NCBI RefSeq assembly: GCF_012911935.1
Contig: NZ_JAAXLA010000002.1
Span: 124,001-188,000, forward strand
Direction: 5' to 3'
Source: Pseudonocardia acidicola
GTDB lineage: Bacteria; Actinomycetota; Actinomycetes; Mycobacteriales; Pseudonocardiaceae
DNA length: 64,000 bases
Shown piece after piece: positions 29,486-38,836 of this stretch. The notes below the pieces were generated by a model that saw only the letters and a list, made by a program, of their open reading frames with translations, was not told the origin of the DNA and ran no database searches. The first letter of the stretch is position 1. Each line of letters opens with the position of its first letter. The translations under genes and the position numbers were made by a program.

Positions 29486-29896
29486 GTGCACAGCGAGCTC
29501 ATCGAGATCCGCACCGGCTCCGCCGAGACCGTCGTCGACCTGACCCCCGACATCGACACCTTCCTGCGCCGGATCGACGCCGCCGACGGACTGCTCAACG
29601 TCTGGGTGCCGCATGCGACCGCCGGGCTGGCGGTGATCGAGACCGGCGCCGGCAGCGACACCGACCTGCTCGCCGCGCTGCGCGACCTGCTGCCCGCCGA
29701 CGACCGCTGGGGGCACCGGCACGGCAGCCGCGGTCACGGGCGCGACCACGTGTTGCCCGCGCTGATCGCGCCGTCGATGTCGGTCCCGGTGCTGGGCGGA
29801 CGCCCGGCGCTGGGCACCTGGCAGTCGGTGTGCCTGGTCGACACCAACACCGACAACCCGGTCCGCGGGGTGCGCCTGTCCTTCCTGGCGGGTTAG
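29486..29896 (+). CDS. yjbQ: YjbQ/UPF0047 family protein
   Basis: 136 residues, full length. Signature WVPHATAGLAVIETGAGSD and the His-rich DDRWGHRHGSRGHGRDHVLPAL with LGTWQSVCLVDTN are typical. The family shows weak thiamine-phosphate synthase activity in E. coli, but the true role is unsettled. GTG start, probably leaderless. Confidence 0.88.
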   Translation: MHSELIEIRTGSAETVVDLTPDIDTFLRRIDAADGLLNVWVPHATAGLAVIETGAGSDTDLLAALRDLLPADDRWGHRHGSRGHGRDHVLPALIAPSMSVPVLGGRPALGTWQSVCLVDTNTDNPVRGVRLSFLAG

Positions 29897-30116
29897 AACC
29901 CCGTCACATCGGCCCGATGCCGGGGAGCGCAACGGGCAGAAGGGGGGACCGCTGCCGACGCTTGTCCGAGCGCCCGGGGCCGACCGGCCTCGGTAGGCCC
30001 ACGCGCACGGATGTCGCGGCTATGGTCGGCGACGGCGGCACCGCGCATCCCCGTTGGGGTGGGACGACGCCGTCGGTGCGGGGGCGGGCCGGCAGGACGA
30101 GCACCAGGGGACGTCC

Positions 30117-31847
30117 ATGACCGAATCGACGTTCGGGCCTTACACCATCGAAGGTCTCCTCGGCCGGGGAGGAATGGGCGAGGTCCACCGTGCCTACGAC
30201 ACCGAGACCGACCGTGTGGTCGCGTTGAAGTTGCTGCCCGGGCACCTGGCCGGAGACGCCGAGTACCTGGAGCGCTTCCGCCGGGAGTGCCGGGCGGCGG
30301 CCCGGCTGCGCGAACCGCACGTCGTCCCGATCCACCGTTTCGGTGAGATCGACGGCCGGCTCTATCTGGACATGCGACTGGTCGAGGGCACCGACCTCGG
30401 CACCTGGCTGACCCTGTACGGGCCACTGCCACCCGAGGCGGCGGTGGCGGTGATCTCGCAGATCGCCAGCGCGCTGGACGCCGCGCACGCGGAGGGGCTG
30501 GTGCACCGCGACGTCAAACCCTCCAACGTGCTGCTCTCGGGAGCGGAGATGCCGCCGCTCGACGCGGCGTCGGTGTTCGCCTACCTCTTCGACTTCGGCA
30601 TCGCCTGGTCCCGCGACACCGCGGGTGGCGCCGATGCACCTGCGCTGACCAAGGCCGGCACCATGCCGGGTTCGATCGCCTACATCGCGCCGGAGCGCTT
30701 CTGCGGGGCGGGGGCCGACCCGCGCGTCGACGTGTACGCCCTGACCTGCGTGCTGCACCAGGCCCTGACCGGCCACCAGCCCTACCAGGGCGACCTGCCG
30801 ACGCTCCTGCACGCACACCTGCACCTGCCCCCGCCGCGGCCCAGCGACACCAACCCGACGATCCCGTCGGCGCTCGATGCGGTGGTCGCCCGGGGAATGG
30901 CGAAGGACCCGGAGCAGCGCTACCCGACGGCCGGCTCCCTGGCCGCCGCCACGCGCGCCGCCCTCGGCGCGGCTGCGCCGGCCGCCCACGACAGCGCCCC
31001 TCGGACCTCGCTGCCCGGGGTGGGCGAACAGGGCCCGAACGGGCGGCCCGGGGAGCAGGTCGAGGCCCCTCCGGTCGCCGCCGGGGCGCCCGGCGGCCAC
31101 GGCGGCCCCGGCGGCCCCGGAGGACCCGGTGATGCGGCCGCCTCGGACGGTTCCGGGGGCGCCGGGGCCGGCGGCGGACCGAGCCACCCGCCCACCGGCA
31201 GCGATCCCGGCCCACCGGCACCCCGGTTCCGGCGGCTGACCGGATGGACCACGATCGTGGTGGCCACGGTGCTGGTGGTCACCGGCGGCGCCGTGCTGGT
31301 GCACGCAGCCGGGGGGACCACCGGCGGCGGGCGGAGCGGCACCCGGGCGCCGAGCCCGACGCCCACGACCCTGACCAGCGGAACACTCACGCCGCAGACC
31401 CGGCTGCTGCTCGGCCAACTCCCCGACGGCTTCGGCCCCGCCGACTGCAGCCCCGACGGCTCGATGGGCGGGCAGCCCGGCGCGACCGCGTACGTGGTCT
31501 GCGACTCCGGCCCACCCGGTGGGCCGACCAGCGCGACGTTCACCCGGTACACGACGCGCGACCAGATGGACCAGACCTTCGAGCAGGCGGCCATCAGCGA
31601 GGGCATCCCGGGCGTGCCCGGGAAGGCCGAGGACTGCCGGGCCGGGACGAGGGTGCGCGCCGGCTACGACCGCGGCGCAGGACAGCGCGGGGCGGTGGGC
31701 TGCTTCCGGGAGTCACCCGGCGGTGCCGGCTACCTGTTCTGGACCGACGACGCCGCCCTCGCCTTCGGCTACGTGCGCGCCGAGGACGGTGACCTGGCCA
31801 AGCTCTTCGACTGGTGGCAATCGACCGGGTTCACCATCCAGCACTGA
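30117..31847 (+). CDS. Transmembrane Ser/Thr protein kinase
   Basis: 576 residues. Pkn-type kinase domain ~8-270: glycine loop LGRGGMGEVHRA, catalytic Lys in VALKLL, HRDVKPSN, DFG in LFDFGIAW and APERF. A Pro/Gly-rich linker (~280-370) leads to one membrane helix (~374-398) and an outside domain of ~175 residues with four cysteines and no PASTA repeats. That sensor domain is not one I recognise. The gene is monocistronic, with its stop 5 bp from convergent proS. An upstream TATGGT (about 30023) may be its promoter. Confidence 0.9.
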   Translation: MTESTFGPYTIEGLLGRGGMGEVHRAYDTETDRVVALKLLPGHLAGDAEYLERFRRECRAAARLREPHVVPIHRFGEIDGRLYLDMRLVEGTDLGTWLTLYGPLPPEAAVAVISQIASALDAAHAEGLVHRDVKPSNVLLSGAEMPPLDAASVFAYLFDFGIAWSRDTAGGADAPALTKAGTMPGSIAYIAPERFCGAGADPRVDVYALTCVLHQALTGHQPYQGDLPTLLHAHLHLPPPRPSDTNPTIPSALDAVVARGMAKDPEQRYPTAGSLAAATRAALGAAAPAAHDSAPRTSLPGVGEQGPNGRPGEQVEAPPVAAGAPGGHGGPGGPGGPGDAAASDGSGGAGAGGGPSHPPTGSDPGPPAPRFRRLTGWTTIVVATVLVVTGGAVLVHAAGGTTGGGRSGTRAPSPTPTTLTSGTLTPQTRLLLGQLPDGFGPADCSPDGSMGGQPGATAYVVCDSGPPGGPTSATFTRYTTRDQMDQTFEQAAISEGIPGVPGKAEDCRAGTRVRAGYDRGAGQRGAVGCFRESPGGAGYLFWTDDAALAFGYVRAEDGDLAKLFDWWQSTGFTIQH

Positions 31848-31852
31848 TCCGG

Positions 31853-33604
31853 CTACCGCTTCCCGGCGACCTCGACCAGGTGCTCGACGACGGTGTCCCG
31901 GGCGATCTCGGTGCGTTCACCGGTCCGCCGGTCCTTGACCTCGACGAGACCGGACGCCAGGCCGCGGCCGACGACCACGATCGTCGGCACCCCGATCAGC
32001 TCGGCGTCGGCGAACTTGACGCCCGGCGAGGCCTTGCGGTCGTCCAGCAGCACCCGCAGACCCGCGGCCTCGAGCTCGCCGGCCAACTGCTCGCCACCCT
32101 CGATGAGCTCGGCGCTCTTACCCGCGACCACCACGTGCACGTCGGCCGGGGCGACGCTGCGCGGCCAGATCAGGCCGGACTCGTCGTGGCTCTGCTCGGC
32201 GATGGCCGCGACCAGCCGGGAGACACCGATCCCGTAGGACCCCATGGTGATCCGCACCGGCTTGCCGTCCGGGCCCAGGGCGTCGAGGGTGAACGCGTCG
32301 GTGTACTTGCGGCCGAGCTGGAAGATGTGCCCGATCTCGATCCCGCGGGCGGCGACGAGCGCGCCGGCGCCGTCCGGGGACGGGTCCCCGGCGCGCACCT
32401 CCGCGGCCTCGATCGTGCCGTCCGGGGTGAAGTCGCGGCCGGCGACCAGGTCGACGACGTGGTGGTCGGCCTTGTCGGCGCCGGTGACCCAGGCCGTCCC
32501 GGTCACGATCCGCGGGTCCACCAGGTACTTCACGCCGTTCGCCGCCAGCGCGCCCGGGCCGATGTAGCCCTTGACCAGGAACGGGCGGGCGGCGAAGTCG
32601 GCGTCGTCGAGCAGCGCGACCTCCGCGGGCGCCAGCGACGCCTCCAGCCGCTTCATGTCGACCTCGCGGTCGCCGGGGACGCCGACGCCGAGCAGCTCCC
32701 AGTCCTTTGCACCCGGCAGCCGGGTCTTGACCAGCACGTTCTTGAGCGTGTCGGCGGCGGTGAACGTCCGCCCGAGGTCGGCTGCGTTCAGGAAGTCGAC
32801 CAGCGACTCGATCGTCGGGGTGTCGGGGGTGTGGTGCACCTGCGCGGCCGGCTTGTCGTCGATCGGCTGCGCCGGCGGCGCGGGCGTGGTGACCGCCTCC
32901 ACGTTGGCCGCGTAGCCCGACTCCAGCGAGCGGACGAAGGTGTCCTCCCCGGTGTCGGACTCGGCCAGGAACTCCTCCGACGCCGATCCGCCCATCGCCC
33001 CGGACGTCGCCGAGACGATCACGTAGCGCAGCCCGAGCCGGTCGAAGATCTTGACGTAGGCCTCGCGGTGCTTGCGGTAGGACTCGCTCAAGCCCTCGTC
33101 GGACAGGTCGAAGGAGTAGGAGTCCTTCATCAGGAACTCCCGGCCGCGCAGGATGCCCGCGCGCGGGCGCTCCTCGTCGCGGTACTTGGCCTGGATCTGG
33201 TAGAGGATCACCGGGTAGTCCTTGTACGAGGAGTACTCGCCCTTCACCGCGAGGGTGAACAGCTCCTCGTGCGTCGGCCCGAGCAGGTAGTCCCCACCCT
33301 TGCGGTCCTTGAGCCGGAACAGGTTGGGCCCGTACTCGGTCCACCGGTTCGTCGCCTCGTAGGGCTCACGGGGCAGCAGCGCGGGGAACTGGATCTCCTG
33401 GGCGCCGATGGCGTCCATCTCCTCGCGCACGACCTGCTCGATGTTGCGCAGCACCTTCAGCCCCAGCGGCAGCCAGGAGTAGACCCCCGGCGCGATACGG
33501 CGGACGTAGCCGGCGCGGACCAGCAGCTTGTGGCTGGGCACCTCCGCGTCGGCCGGGTCCTCGCGCAGGGTGCGAAGGAACAGCGACGACATCCGGGTCA
33601 ACAC
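31853..33604 (-). CDS. proS: Prolyl-tRNA synthetase (bacterial type)
   Basis: 583 residues. Class II motifs: motif 2 [21 protein letters not shown] (seen as [11 protein letters not shown] and GREFLMKD), motif 3 [16 protein letters not shown]; between them is the YbaK-like editing domain (~230-400) that clears mischarged alanine. GTG start seven bases after TACCCT, so possibly leaderless. Position next to the Rv2843/2844-like genes matches mycobacteria. Confidence 0.95.
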   Translation of the reverse strand: MLTRMSSLFLRTLREDPADAEVPSHKLLVRAGYVRRIAPGVYSWLPLGLKVLRNIEQVVREEMDAIGAQEIQFPALLPREPYEATNRWTEYGPNLFRLKDRKGGDYLLGPTHEELFTLAVKGEYSSYKDYPVILYQIQAKYRDEERPRAGILRGREFLMKDSYSFDLSDEGLSESYRKHREAYVKIFDRLGLRYVIVSATSGAMGGSASEEFLAESDTGEDTFVRSLESGYAANVEAVTTPAPPAQPIDDKPAAQVHHTPDTPTIESLVDFLNAADLGRTFTAADTLKNVLVKTRLPGAKDWELLGVGVPGDREVDMKRLEASLAPAEVALLDDADFAARPFLVKGYIGPGALAANGVKYLVDPRIVTGTAWVTGADKADHHVVDLVAGRDFTPDGTIEAAEVRAGDPSPDGAGALVAARGIEIGHIFQLGRKYTDAFTLDALGPDGKPVRITMGSYGIGVSRLVAAIAEQSHDESGLIWPRSVAPADVHVVVAGKSAELIEGGEQLAGELEAAGLRVLLDDRKASPGVKFADAELIGVPTIVVVGRGLASGLVEVKDRRTGERTEIARDTVVEHLVEVAGKR

Positions 33605-33611
33605 CTGGTGA

Positions 33612-33617
33612 AGGGTA
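33612..33617 (-). promoter_or_regulatory. proS -10 element (leaderless)
   Basis: Minus-strand TACCCT, seven bases, then the proS GTG. No ribosome-binding sequence. The 135-bp gap to metX upstream holds otherwise only GC-rich sequence. Confidence 0.4.
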
Positions 33618-33739
33618 GCGACGCGCCCCGACCGCGGTCGCGGCGGTCACCCCCCGGGGCAGGCGCACCCCCGTCCCCGGCCGGGCACCGCCGGACAGCC
33701 GGCGCCGCCCGGGGCGGAGCTCCCGGGACCGGCCCCGGC

Positions 33740-34879
33740 TCAGTGCGCGAGCAGCTCCGCGAGCAGCGAACCGACCGTCGCGGACTCGATGAGGAAGCCG
33801 TCGTGCCCGTAGGGCGAGTCGATCACCTTCAGTTCGGCGGCGTTCGGGATCCCCGCGGCCAGCTCGGCCTGCTGCTCGGTCGGGTAGAGCCGGTCGGAGC
33901 TGACCCCGGCCACCAGCGTCCGGGCGCTGACCCGGCGCAGCCCGGCGGCGATCCCGCCGCGGTCCCGGCCCACGTCGTGCGCGTTCATCAGCTCGGTGAG
34001 CCGCACGTAGGAGCCGGCGTCGAAGCGGCGGACCAGCTTCGCGGCGTGATGGTCGAGGTAGGACTCCACGGCGTAGCGCCCGCCGCGGAAGGGGTCCTCG
34101 CCGTCCTGGGCGTCCCGGCCGAACCGGGTGGCGAGCTCGTAACCGCTGCGGTAGCTCAGGTGGGCCATCCGGCGGGCGATGCCGAGACCGCGGTACGGGC
34201 CCTCCCCCGGCGCGGCGTCGTGGTAGTCGCCGCCGTTCCAGCCGGGATCGCTGCGGATCGCGGCGAGCTGCGGCGCGGCCCAGCCGATCTGGTCGGCCGA
34301 CGCCGCGGCCGGGCTGGCCAGCAGGAACAGCCGCTCCACCCGGTCGGGTTCGGTGGCCGCCCACTCCAGCGCGCGCATCCCGCCCATCGAGCCGCCGACC
34401 ACACACGCCCACCGGTCGATCCCGAGCGCGTCGGCCAGGACGACCTCGGCGGCCACCGAGTCGCGGGCGGTGACCAGCGGGAACCGGCTGCCCCAGGCCC
34501 GCCCGTCCGGCGCGGGCGACGACGGCCCGGTCGAGCCCTGGCAACCGCCGACGACGTTCGGCGCGACGACGAACCAGCGCTCCGGGTCGAGTCCCCGGCC
34601 GGGGCCGATCAGCGCGTCCCACCAGCCGGCTGTCGGGTGCCCCGGCCCGGCCGGTCCGGCGACGTGGCTGTCGCCGGTGAGCGCATGCAGGATCAGCACC
34701 GCGTTCGTCCGGTCCGCGTTCAGCGATCCCCAGGTCTCGTAGGCGATCCGGACGCCCGGCAGCTCACCGCCGGCCTCCAGGCGCAACGGCGCCGGGAGCG
34801 TCACGAACCGCCGGCACCCGACGTCGTCCCCCTCCCGCCAGGCACCGCTGGCGGGAGGGAGCTCGAGCGCCGTGCTCAT
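33740..34879 (-). CDS. metX: Homoserine O-acetyltransferase
   Basis: Acetylates homoserine with acetyl-CoA for methionine synthesis. 379 residues, alpha/beta hydrolase fold: HALTGDSHVAG, nucleophile elbow VVGGSMGGMRALEWA, and catalytic Asp/His in DRLYPTEQQ and DSPYGHDGFLIE. Follows metY by 43 bp on the same strand, so both are under the metY leader. Confidence 0.93.
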   Translation of the reverse strand: MSTALELPPASGAWREGDDVGCRRFVTLPAPLRLEAGGELPGVRIAYETWGSLNADRTNAVLILHALTGDSHVAGPAGPGHPTAGWWDALIGPGRGLDPERWFVVAPNVVGGCQGSTGPSSPAPDGRAWGSRFPLVTARDSVAAEVVLADALGIDRWACVVGGSMGGMRALEWAATEPDRVERLFLLASPAAASADQIGWAAPQLAAIRSDPGWNGGDYHDAAPGEGPYRGLGIARRMAHLSYRSGYELATRFGRDAQDGEDPFRGGRYAVESYLDHHAAKLVRRFDAGSYVRLTELMNAHDVGRDRGGIAAGLRRVSARTLVAGVSSDRLYPTEQQAELAAGIPNAAELKVIDSPYGHDGFLIESATVGSLLAELLAH

Positions 34880-34922
34880 CGGGCGGGCCTGCGGCCCGAC
34901 GGTTCGGCCCGGGTGGCAGGCC

Positions 34923-36236
34923 TCATGCGCCCTTGGCCGCGCGGAACCCCGCGTCCAGGTCGGCCTTGATGTCCTCGATGCCCTCGAGGCCGACCGACAG
35001 CCGGATCAGCCCCGGGGTGACCCCGCTGGCCAGCTGCTCCTCGCCGGAGAGCTGGCTGTGCGTGGTGCTGGCCGGGTGGATCACCAGGCTGCGCACGTCA
35101 CCGATGTTGGCCAGGTGGCTGTGCAGCTCCAGCGCGTCGACGAACTTCTTGCCCGCCTCCACCCCGCCGCGGATCTCGAAGGCCACGATCGCGCCGGCGC
35201 CCCGGGGCAGGTACTTCTGCTGCAGCGCGTGCCACGGGCTCGACCCCAGACCCGCGTAGTGCACCTTCTCGACCTCGTCGCGCTGCTCGAGCCATTCGGC
35301 CACCGCCTGCGCGTTCTGCACGTGACGCTCGATGCGCAGCGACAGCGTCTCGATGCCCTGGATCAGCAGGAAGCTGTTCTGCGGGGCGATGGCCGGGCCG
35401 ATGTCGCGCAGCAGCTGCACACGCAGCTTGATGAGGTAGGACAGCGGGCCGAGGGCCTCCCAGTAGTTCAGCCCGTGGTAGCTCGGGTCCGCGGTGGTGA
35501 GGCCGGGGTAGCGGTCGGCGTGCGCGCCCCAGTCGAAGTTGCCGCTGTCGATCACGACGCCGCCGATGGCGGTGCCGTGCCCGCCGAGGAACTTCGTGGC
35601 GGAGTGCACGACGATGTCGGCGCCGTGCTCGATCGGGCGGAGCAGGTACGGGGTCGGGATGGTGTTGTCCACGACGAGCGGGACACCGGCCTCGTGCGCC
35701 ACGTCGGCGACGGCGCGCAGATCCAGGACGTTGCCGCGCGGGTTGCCCAGCGTCTCGGCGTAGAAGAGCTTGGTGTTCGGCCGGACCGCGGCCCGCCACT
35801 CATCGAGGTTGTCGGGGTCCTCGACGAACGTGACCTCGATGCCCAGCTTCGGCAGCGTGTAGTGGAACAGGTTGTAGGTGCCGCCGTACAGCGAGGCGCT
35901 GGAGACGAAGTGGTCGCCGGACTCGGCGATGTTGAGGATCGCCATCGTCTGGGCGGCCTGCCCGGAGGCGAACGCGACGGCCCCGAGGCCACCCTCGAGC
36001 GCCGCGACGCGCTGCTCGAGCACGTCCTGGGTCGGGTTCATGATCCGCGTGTAGATGTTGCCGGTCTCGGCCAGCCCGAACAGCGCGGCGGCGTGGTCGG
36101 TGTCGCGGAAGGTGTACGACGTCGTCTGGTAGATCGGGGTGGCCCGGGCGCCGGTGGTCGGGTCGGAGGTGGCACCGGCGTGCACCTGCTTGGTCTCGAA
36201 GGACCAGGAAGCGGTCGGGTCGGGGGTCTCGGTCAC
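34923..36236 (-). CDS. metY: O-acetylhomoserine sulfhydrylase
   Basis: PLP enzyme that makes homocysteine from O-acetylhomoserine and sulfide. 437 residues, the long form typical of MetY (not MetB/MetC). PLP lysine in [39 protein letters not shown] (seen as [12 protein letters not shown]) and [13 protein letters not shown] are family motifs. GTG preceded by AGGGAGAGCAC. The 5' leader encodes a cysteine-containing short peptide. Confidence 0.94.
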   Translation of the reverse strand: MTETPDPTASWSFETKQVHAGATSDPTTGARATPIYQTTSYTFRDTDHAAALFGLAETGNIYTRIMNPTQDVLEQRVAALEGGLGAVAFASGQAAQTMAILNIAESGDHFVSSASLYGGTYNLFHYTLPKLGIEVTFVEDPDNLDEWRAAVRPNTKLFYAETLGNPRGNVLDLRAVADVAHEAGVPLVVDNTIPTPYLLRPIEHGADIVVHSATKFLGGHGTAIGGVVIDSGNFDWGAHADRYPGLTTADPSYHGLNYWEALGPLSYLIKLRVQLLRDIGPAIAPQNSFLLIQGIETLSLRIERHVQNAQAVAEWLEQRDEVEKVHYAGLGSSPWHALQQKYLPRGAGAIVAFEIRGGVEAGKKFVDALELHSHLANIGDVRSLVIHPASTTHSQLSGEEQLASGVTPGLIRLSVGLEGIEDIKADLDAGFRAAKGA

Positions 36237-36348
36237 GTGCTCTCCCTGAGCGAAGGTGGGCCTTGAAGCGGGGATGGGCGAGGCCGACGACCACGGGTCT
36301 GCTCCGGCACGGTGCCCGCGCGGGGCGGACGGGCCGTCGGGATACGAG

Positions 36349-36420
36349 TCAGCGGCCCGGACAGGCCGCGCTCGTGACCCGCATGGTGTCGACATGCAGG
36401 CGCGCCACGAGGCAGATCAC
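36349..36420 (-). CDS. Probable leader peptide of metYX
   Basis: 23-codon ORF from GTG 36420 to TGA 36349. It contains RLHVDTMRVTSAAC near its end, matching the pattern (R-x-HVD-x-x-RV-x-S-x-x-C) of the short 'putative leader peptides' I recall upstream of sulfur-metabolism genes in Streptomyces and relatives. The start lies six bases after TACGGT, so it would be translated from the very 5' end. The cysteine codon lies in the loop of a GCGGCC/GGCCGC stem (36352-36369), and further stems lie before metY. Suggests attenuation by cysteine supply. Confidence 0.6.
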   Translation of the reverse strand: MICLVARLHVDTMRVTSAACPGR

Positions 36421-36426
36421 CCGGCG

Positions 36427-36456
36427 ACCGTAACCGGGCCATCACCCGCCGCACAA
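36427..36456 (-). promoter_or_regulatory. metYX promoter
   Basis: Minus-strand TTGTGC (36451-36456), 18-bp spacer, TACGGT (36427-36432), then six bases to the GTG of the leader peptide. Gives a roughly 190-base leader upstream of metY. The rest of the leader has short GC stems, among them GGCAC-C-GTGCC. Confidence 0.5.
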
Positions 36457-36531
36457 CAGCACGCCCGAACGGCCCCTCGACCGGTTGACGTCCGGAGGCA
36501 GGCCGGCCTCCCGCCGGCGCCCGGCCCTCGC

Positions 36532-37119
36532 TCAGCCGTCGCCGATCGCCGCGCGCGCCTCCTGCGCCACCAGCGCGGCGCGATCACCGAGTTCCTGCAG
36601 CTTCGGGTCCAGCTCGGCGGCCCGCGGGGTCAGCCGCCGGAGCCACTGCGCCGCCGCGACGGCGGCGGTCACCGCGTCGGCCGGGCGGCCGTCACCCAGC
36701 GTCTCCTCGATGCCGTACGAGACGCTGGGCAGGGTCTCGTCCGTGGTGGCCGGGACGAGGAACGGCCGCAGCGGCTCCGGGTCCGGCTCGCGCTCCCGGA
36801 GCTCGCGCAGTGCCGTGACCACGGGGGGCATCGCGCCGACCTCGTCGAGCAGCGCGATGACGGCGTAACAACGGGCGGTCATCCGGGGCCGTCCCGGGTG
36901 GCGGTCCAGCCAGGCGAACAGCTCCGCGTCCCCGCCGAGCCGTCGCTCGACGCGCTCCAGGGCGGCGGCGATCGGGATCGGCAGCTGCGCGTGGAACGGC
37001 ATCACCAGCGCGACCTGGTCGGCCAGTCCGGCCTCTCCCGCCTCGTCGAGCCGACCGTCGACGAAGGCGTCCACCAGCGGCAGATCGAGCCGGAAACCCG
37101 GCACCGGTTCGTCGAGCAC
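36532..37119 (-). CDS. Hypothetical protein
   Basis: 195 residues from a GTG, soluble, helical, acidic, no signal peptide or membrane helix, no domain I recognise. Phrases such as RLGGDAELFAWLDRHPGRPRMTARCY (begins RLGGDAELF) hint at a helical bundle. Begins four bases after the stop of the DUF308 gene, so the two are expressed together. Codon use is like its neighbours, so it is a real gene rather than a shadow. Confidence 0.65.
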   Translation of the reverse strand: MLDEPVPGFRLDLPLVDAFVDGRLDEAGEAGLADQVALVMPFHAQLPIPIAAALERVERRLGGDAELFAWLDRHPGRPRMTARCYAVIALLDEVGAMPPVVTALRELREREPDPEPLRPFLVPATTDETLPSVSYGIEETLGDGRPADAVTAAVAAAQWLRRLTPRAAELDPKLQELGDRAALVAQEARAAIGDG

Positions 37120-37123
37120 CGGG

Positions 37124-37693
37124 TTACCCCCGACTCAGCCGGACCGCGATGCCGGCCAGCACGGCGCCGTAGACCACGAAGAACGCGCCCATCAGCACGG
37201 CCAGCCCGATCGCCCCGGCCACCGGCTGCAACACCAGCAACACCCCGGCCACCACCGCGAGCAGCCCGGCCAGCCCGAGCAGCCACACTCCGGGGGTGCC
37301 GCGCAACCGGAACGCCGCGATGATCTCGACGATGCCGGTGACCAGTGCCCAGATGCCCACCACGACGGTGAGCACGACCACGGTGATCTGGGGCCACACC
37401 AGGGCGACGATGCCCGCCGCGATGCCGAGCACTCCGTACGCCACACCGAACCACCAGCGGGCCCGGTCCCGGTGGCGCACCGCGTCGACCACGCGGGCGG
37501 TGCCGTCGACGAGGGCATAGGCGCCGAAGGCCACGGCCAGCGCGAGCACGGTGAAGTCGGGTCGCAGCAGTGCGATCAACCCGAACGCGACGGCGAGTAT
37601 CGCCCGGACCAGGATCGCCGGCCGGGCAGGCGCGAGGAGTAGCGCCGCGCCGCCCTCGCCGCCCAGTGGGGCACTCGACGGATGCGTTGTCAT
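37124..37693 (-). CDS. HdeD/DUF308 membrane protein
   Basis: 189 residues, six hydrophobic helices arranged as three DUF308 pairs (ILVRAILAVAFGLIALLRP, GVAYGVLGIAAGIVALVWP, LLGLAGLLAVVAGVLLVLQP with the same W/R-P end). Inner-membrane protein; named after E. coli HdeD of acid resistance, but the family role is uncertain. Divergent from yaaA. Confidence 0.8.
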   Translation of the reverse strand: MTTHPSSAPLGGEGGAALLLAPARPAILVRAILAVAFGLIALLRPDFTVLALAVAFGAYALVDGTARVVDAVRHRDRARWWFGVAYGVLGIAAGIVALVWPQITVVVLTVVVGIWALVTGIVEIIAAFRLRGTPGVWLLGLAGLLAVVAGVLLVLQPVAGAIGLAVLMGAFFVVYGAVLAGIAVRLSRG

Positions 37694-37827
37694 GACGGCC
37701 TCCGAGGTCGCGGGGTCGGCCTGAAGTGCGAATCGTGCGCGTCCGATTCCGCACCGGCGACGGCCTGCCGGGGTGAGGTCCACGCCGTCGCTCGCCCCGC
37801 CAGGCCAGGGACCGCGGCGGGCCGCGC

Positions 37828-37833
37828 TAGCGT
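37828..37833 (+). promoter_or_regulatory. yaaA -10 element (leaderless)
   Basis: TAGCGT, six bases (GGTCCG), then the GTG of yaaA. No ribosome-binding sequence. Confidence 0.45.
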
Positions 37834-37839
37834 GGTCCG

Positions 37840-38589
37840 GTGCTCGTGCTGCTGCCGCCCTCGGAGACCAAGCGCGCCGGCGGCGACGGGCCACCGCTGA
37901 CCCTGGATGCGCTGTCGCACCCCGAGCTCGACCCGGTGCGCAAGGAACTGGTCGACGAGCTCGTCGAGCTGGCCGGTGACGTCGAGGCCAGCCGGGCCGC
38001 CCTGGGGCTGTCACCGCGGCAGGACGAGGAGATCGCCCGCAACGCGGAGCTGTGGCGGGCGGGCACGATGCCGGCACTGCACCGCTACACCGGCGTGCTC
38101 TACGACGCGCTCGACGTGACCTCGCTGACCGGGGCGGCGGCGGCGCGCGCGTCCGCCCGGCTGGCGGTCGGCTCAGCGCTGTTCGGGCTGCTGCGGGCAG
38201 GCGACCCGGTGCCGGCCTACCGGCTCTCCGCCGGCTCGGCGCTGCCCGGCCGGCCCACGCTGGCAGCCCGCTGGCGTCCGGTGCTCGAACCGGTGCTGGC
38301 CGCGCTGGCTGCTGACGAGCTGGTCGTCGACCTGCGCTCCGGGTCCTACGCCGGGCTCGGCCGGTTGCCCGGCGCCGTCACGGTGAACGTGCTCGCCGAG
38401 CGAGCGGACGGGAAGCGCACCGTGGTCAGCCACCACAACAAGTCGCACAAGGGCCGGCTCGCGCGGCTGCTCGCCGGAACGCGTGCAGAGCCGTCGGACG
38501 CCGCGGCGGTGGCGGCGATCGCCCGGCGGGCCGGGATGACGGTGGAGCGCCCGGGGCCGAACGAGCTGGAGATCGTGCTGCCCGCCTGA
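37840..38589 (+). CDS. yaaA: YaaA/DUF328 peroxide-stress family protein
   Basis: 249 residues. VLVLLPPSETKR at the start, LFGLLRAGDPVPAYRLSAGS in the middle and VVSHHNKSHKGRLARLL near the end are the YaaA signatures. E. coli YaaA lowers free iron during hydrogen peroxide stress and binds DNA; mechanism unknown. GTG start, leaderless by position. Confidence 0.85.
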   Translation: MLVLLPPSETKRAGGDGPPLTLDALSHPELDPVRKELVDELVELAGDVEASRAALGLSPRQDEEIARNAELWRAGTMPALHRYTGVLYDALDVTSLTGAAAARASARLAVGSALFGLLRAGDPVPAYRLSAGSALPGRPTLAARWRPVLEPVLAALAADELVVDLRSGSYAGLGRLPGAVTVNVLAERADGKRTVVSHHNKSHKGRLARLLAGTRAEPSDAAAVAAIARRAGMTVERPGPNELEIVLPA

Positions 38590-38660
38590 TCCTGTGGTGG
38601 GGCCGGCAACGTCACAGTCACCGTGGATCGGGCGCGCCGGGACCGGGCGGGGTAATCGGG

Positions 38661-38836
38661 TAGACTAGATCACGAGCGCCCGGTCCGACCACGTCGTCGC
38701 ATGCTGCAGGCGCACACCCGAAGCTCCACCCACCAGGGCGCACCCTGCGCCCGGGCCCGTCCCCCGTGATCCCGCCGGTCTTCTCTCGTGCCGGCGCGGG
38801 CACTCCGCGAGACGTGCCACGTCCCGGAGGTCTCTT
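38661..38836 (+). promoter_or_regulatory. Promoter and long 5' UTR of the DEAD-box helicase gene
   Basis: TAGACT at 38661-38666 is the best -10, giving a leader of about 160 bases. The leader contains a 7-bp stem GGGCGCA-CCC-TGCGCCC (38736-38752) and a weaker GTGCC/GGCAC stem. It ends in GGAGG five bases before a TTG start. Leaders of this size on RNA-helicase genes often carry cold or autoregulatory control; inference here. Confidence 0.45.

Noticed and set aside
36237..36420. SAM-IV riboswitch upstream of metY
   Set aside because: The conserved GGCAACC-type core and pseudoknot partners are not found; the short leader ORF fits better.
36233..36454. A 73-residue minus-strand ORF overlapping the metY leader
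   Set aside because: Different frame from the leader peptide, Arg/Pro-rich, no promoter or ribosome-binding support; typical GC shadow.
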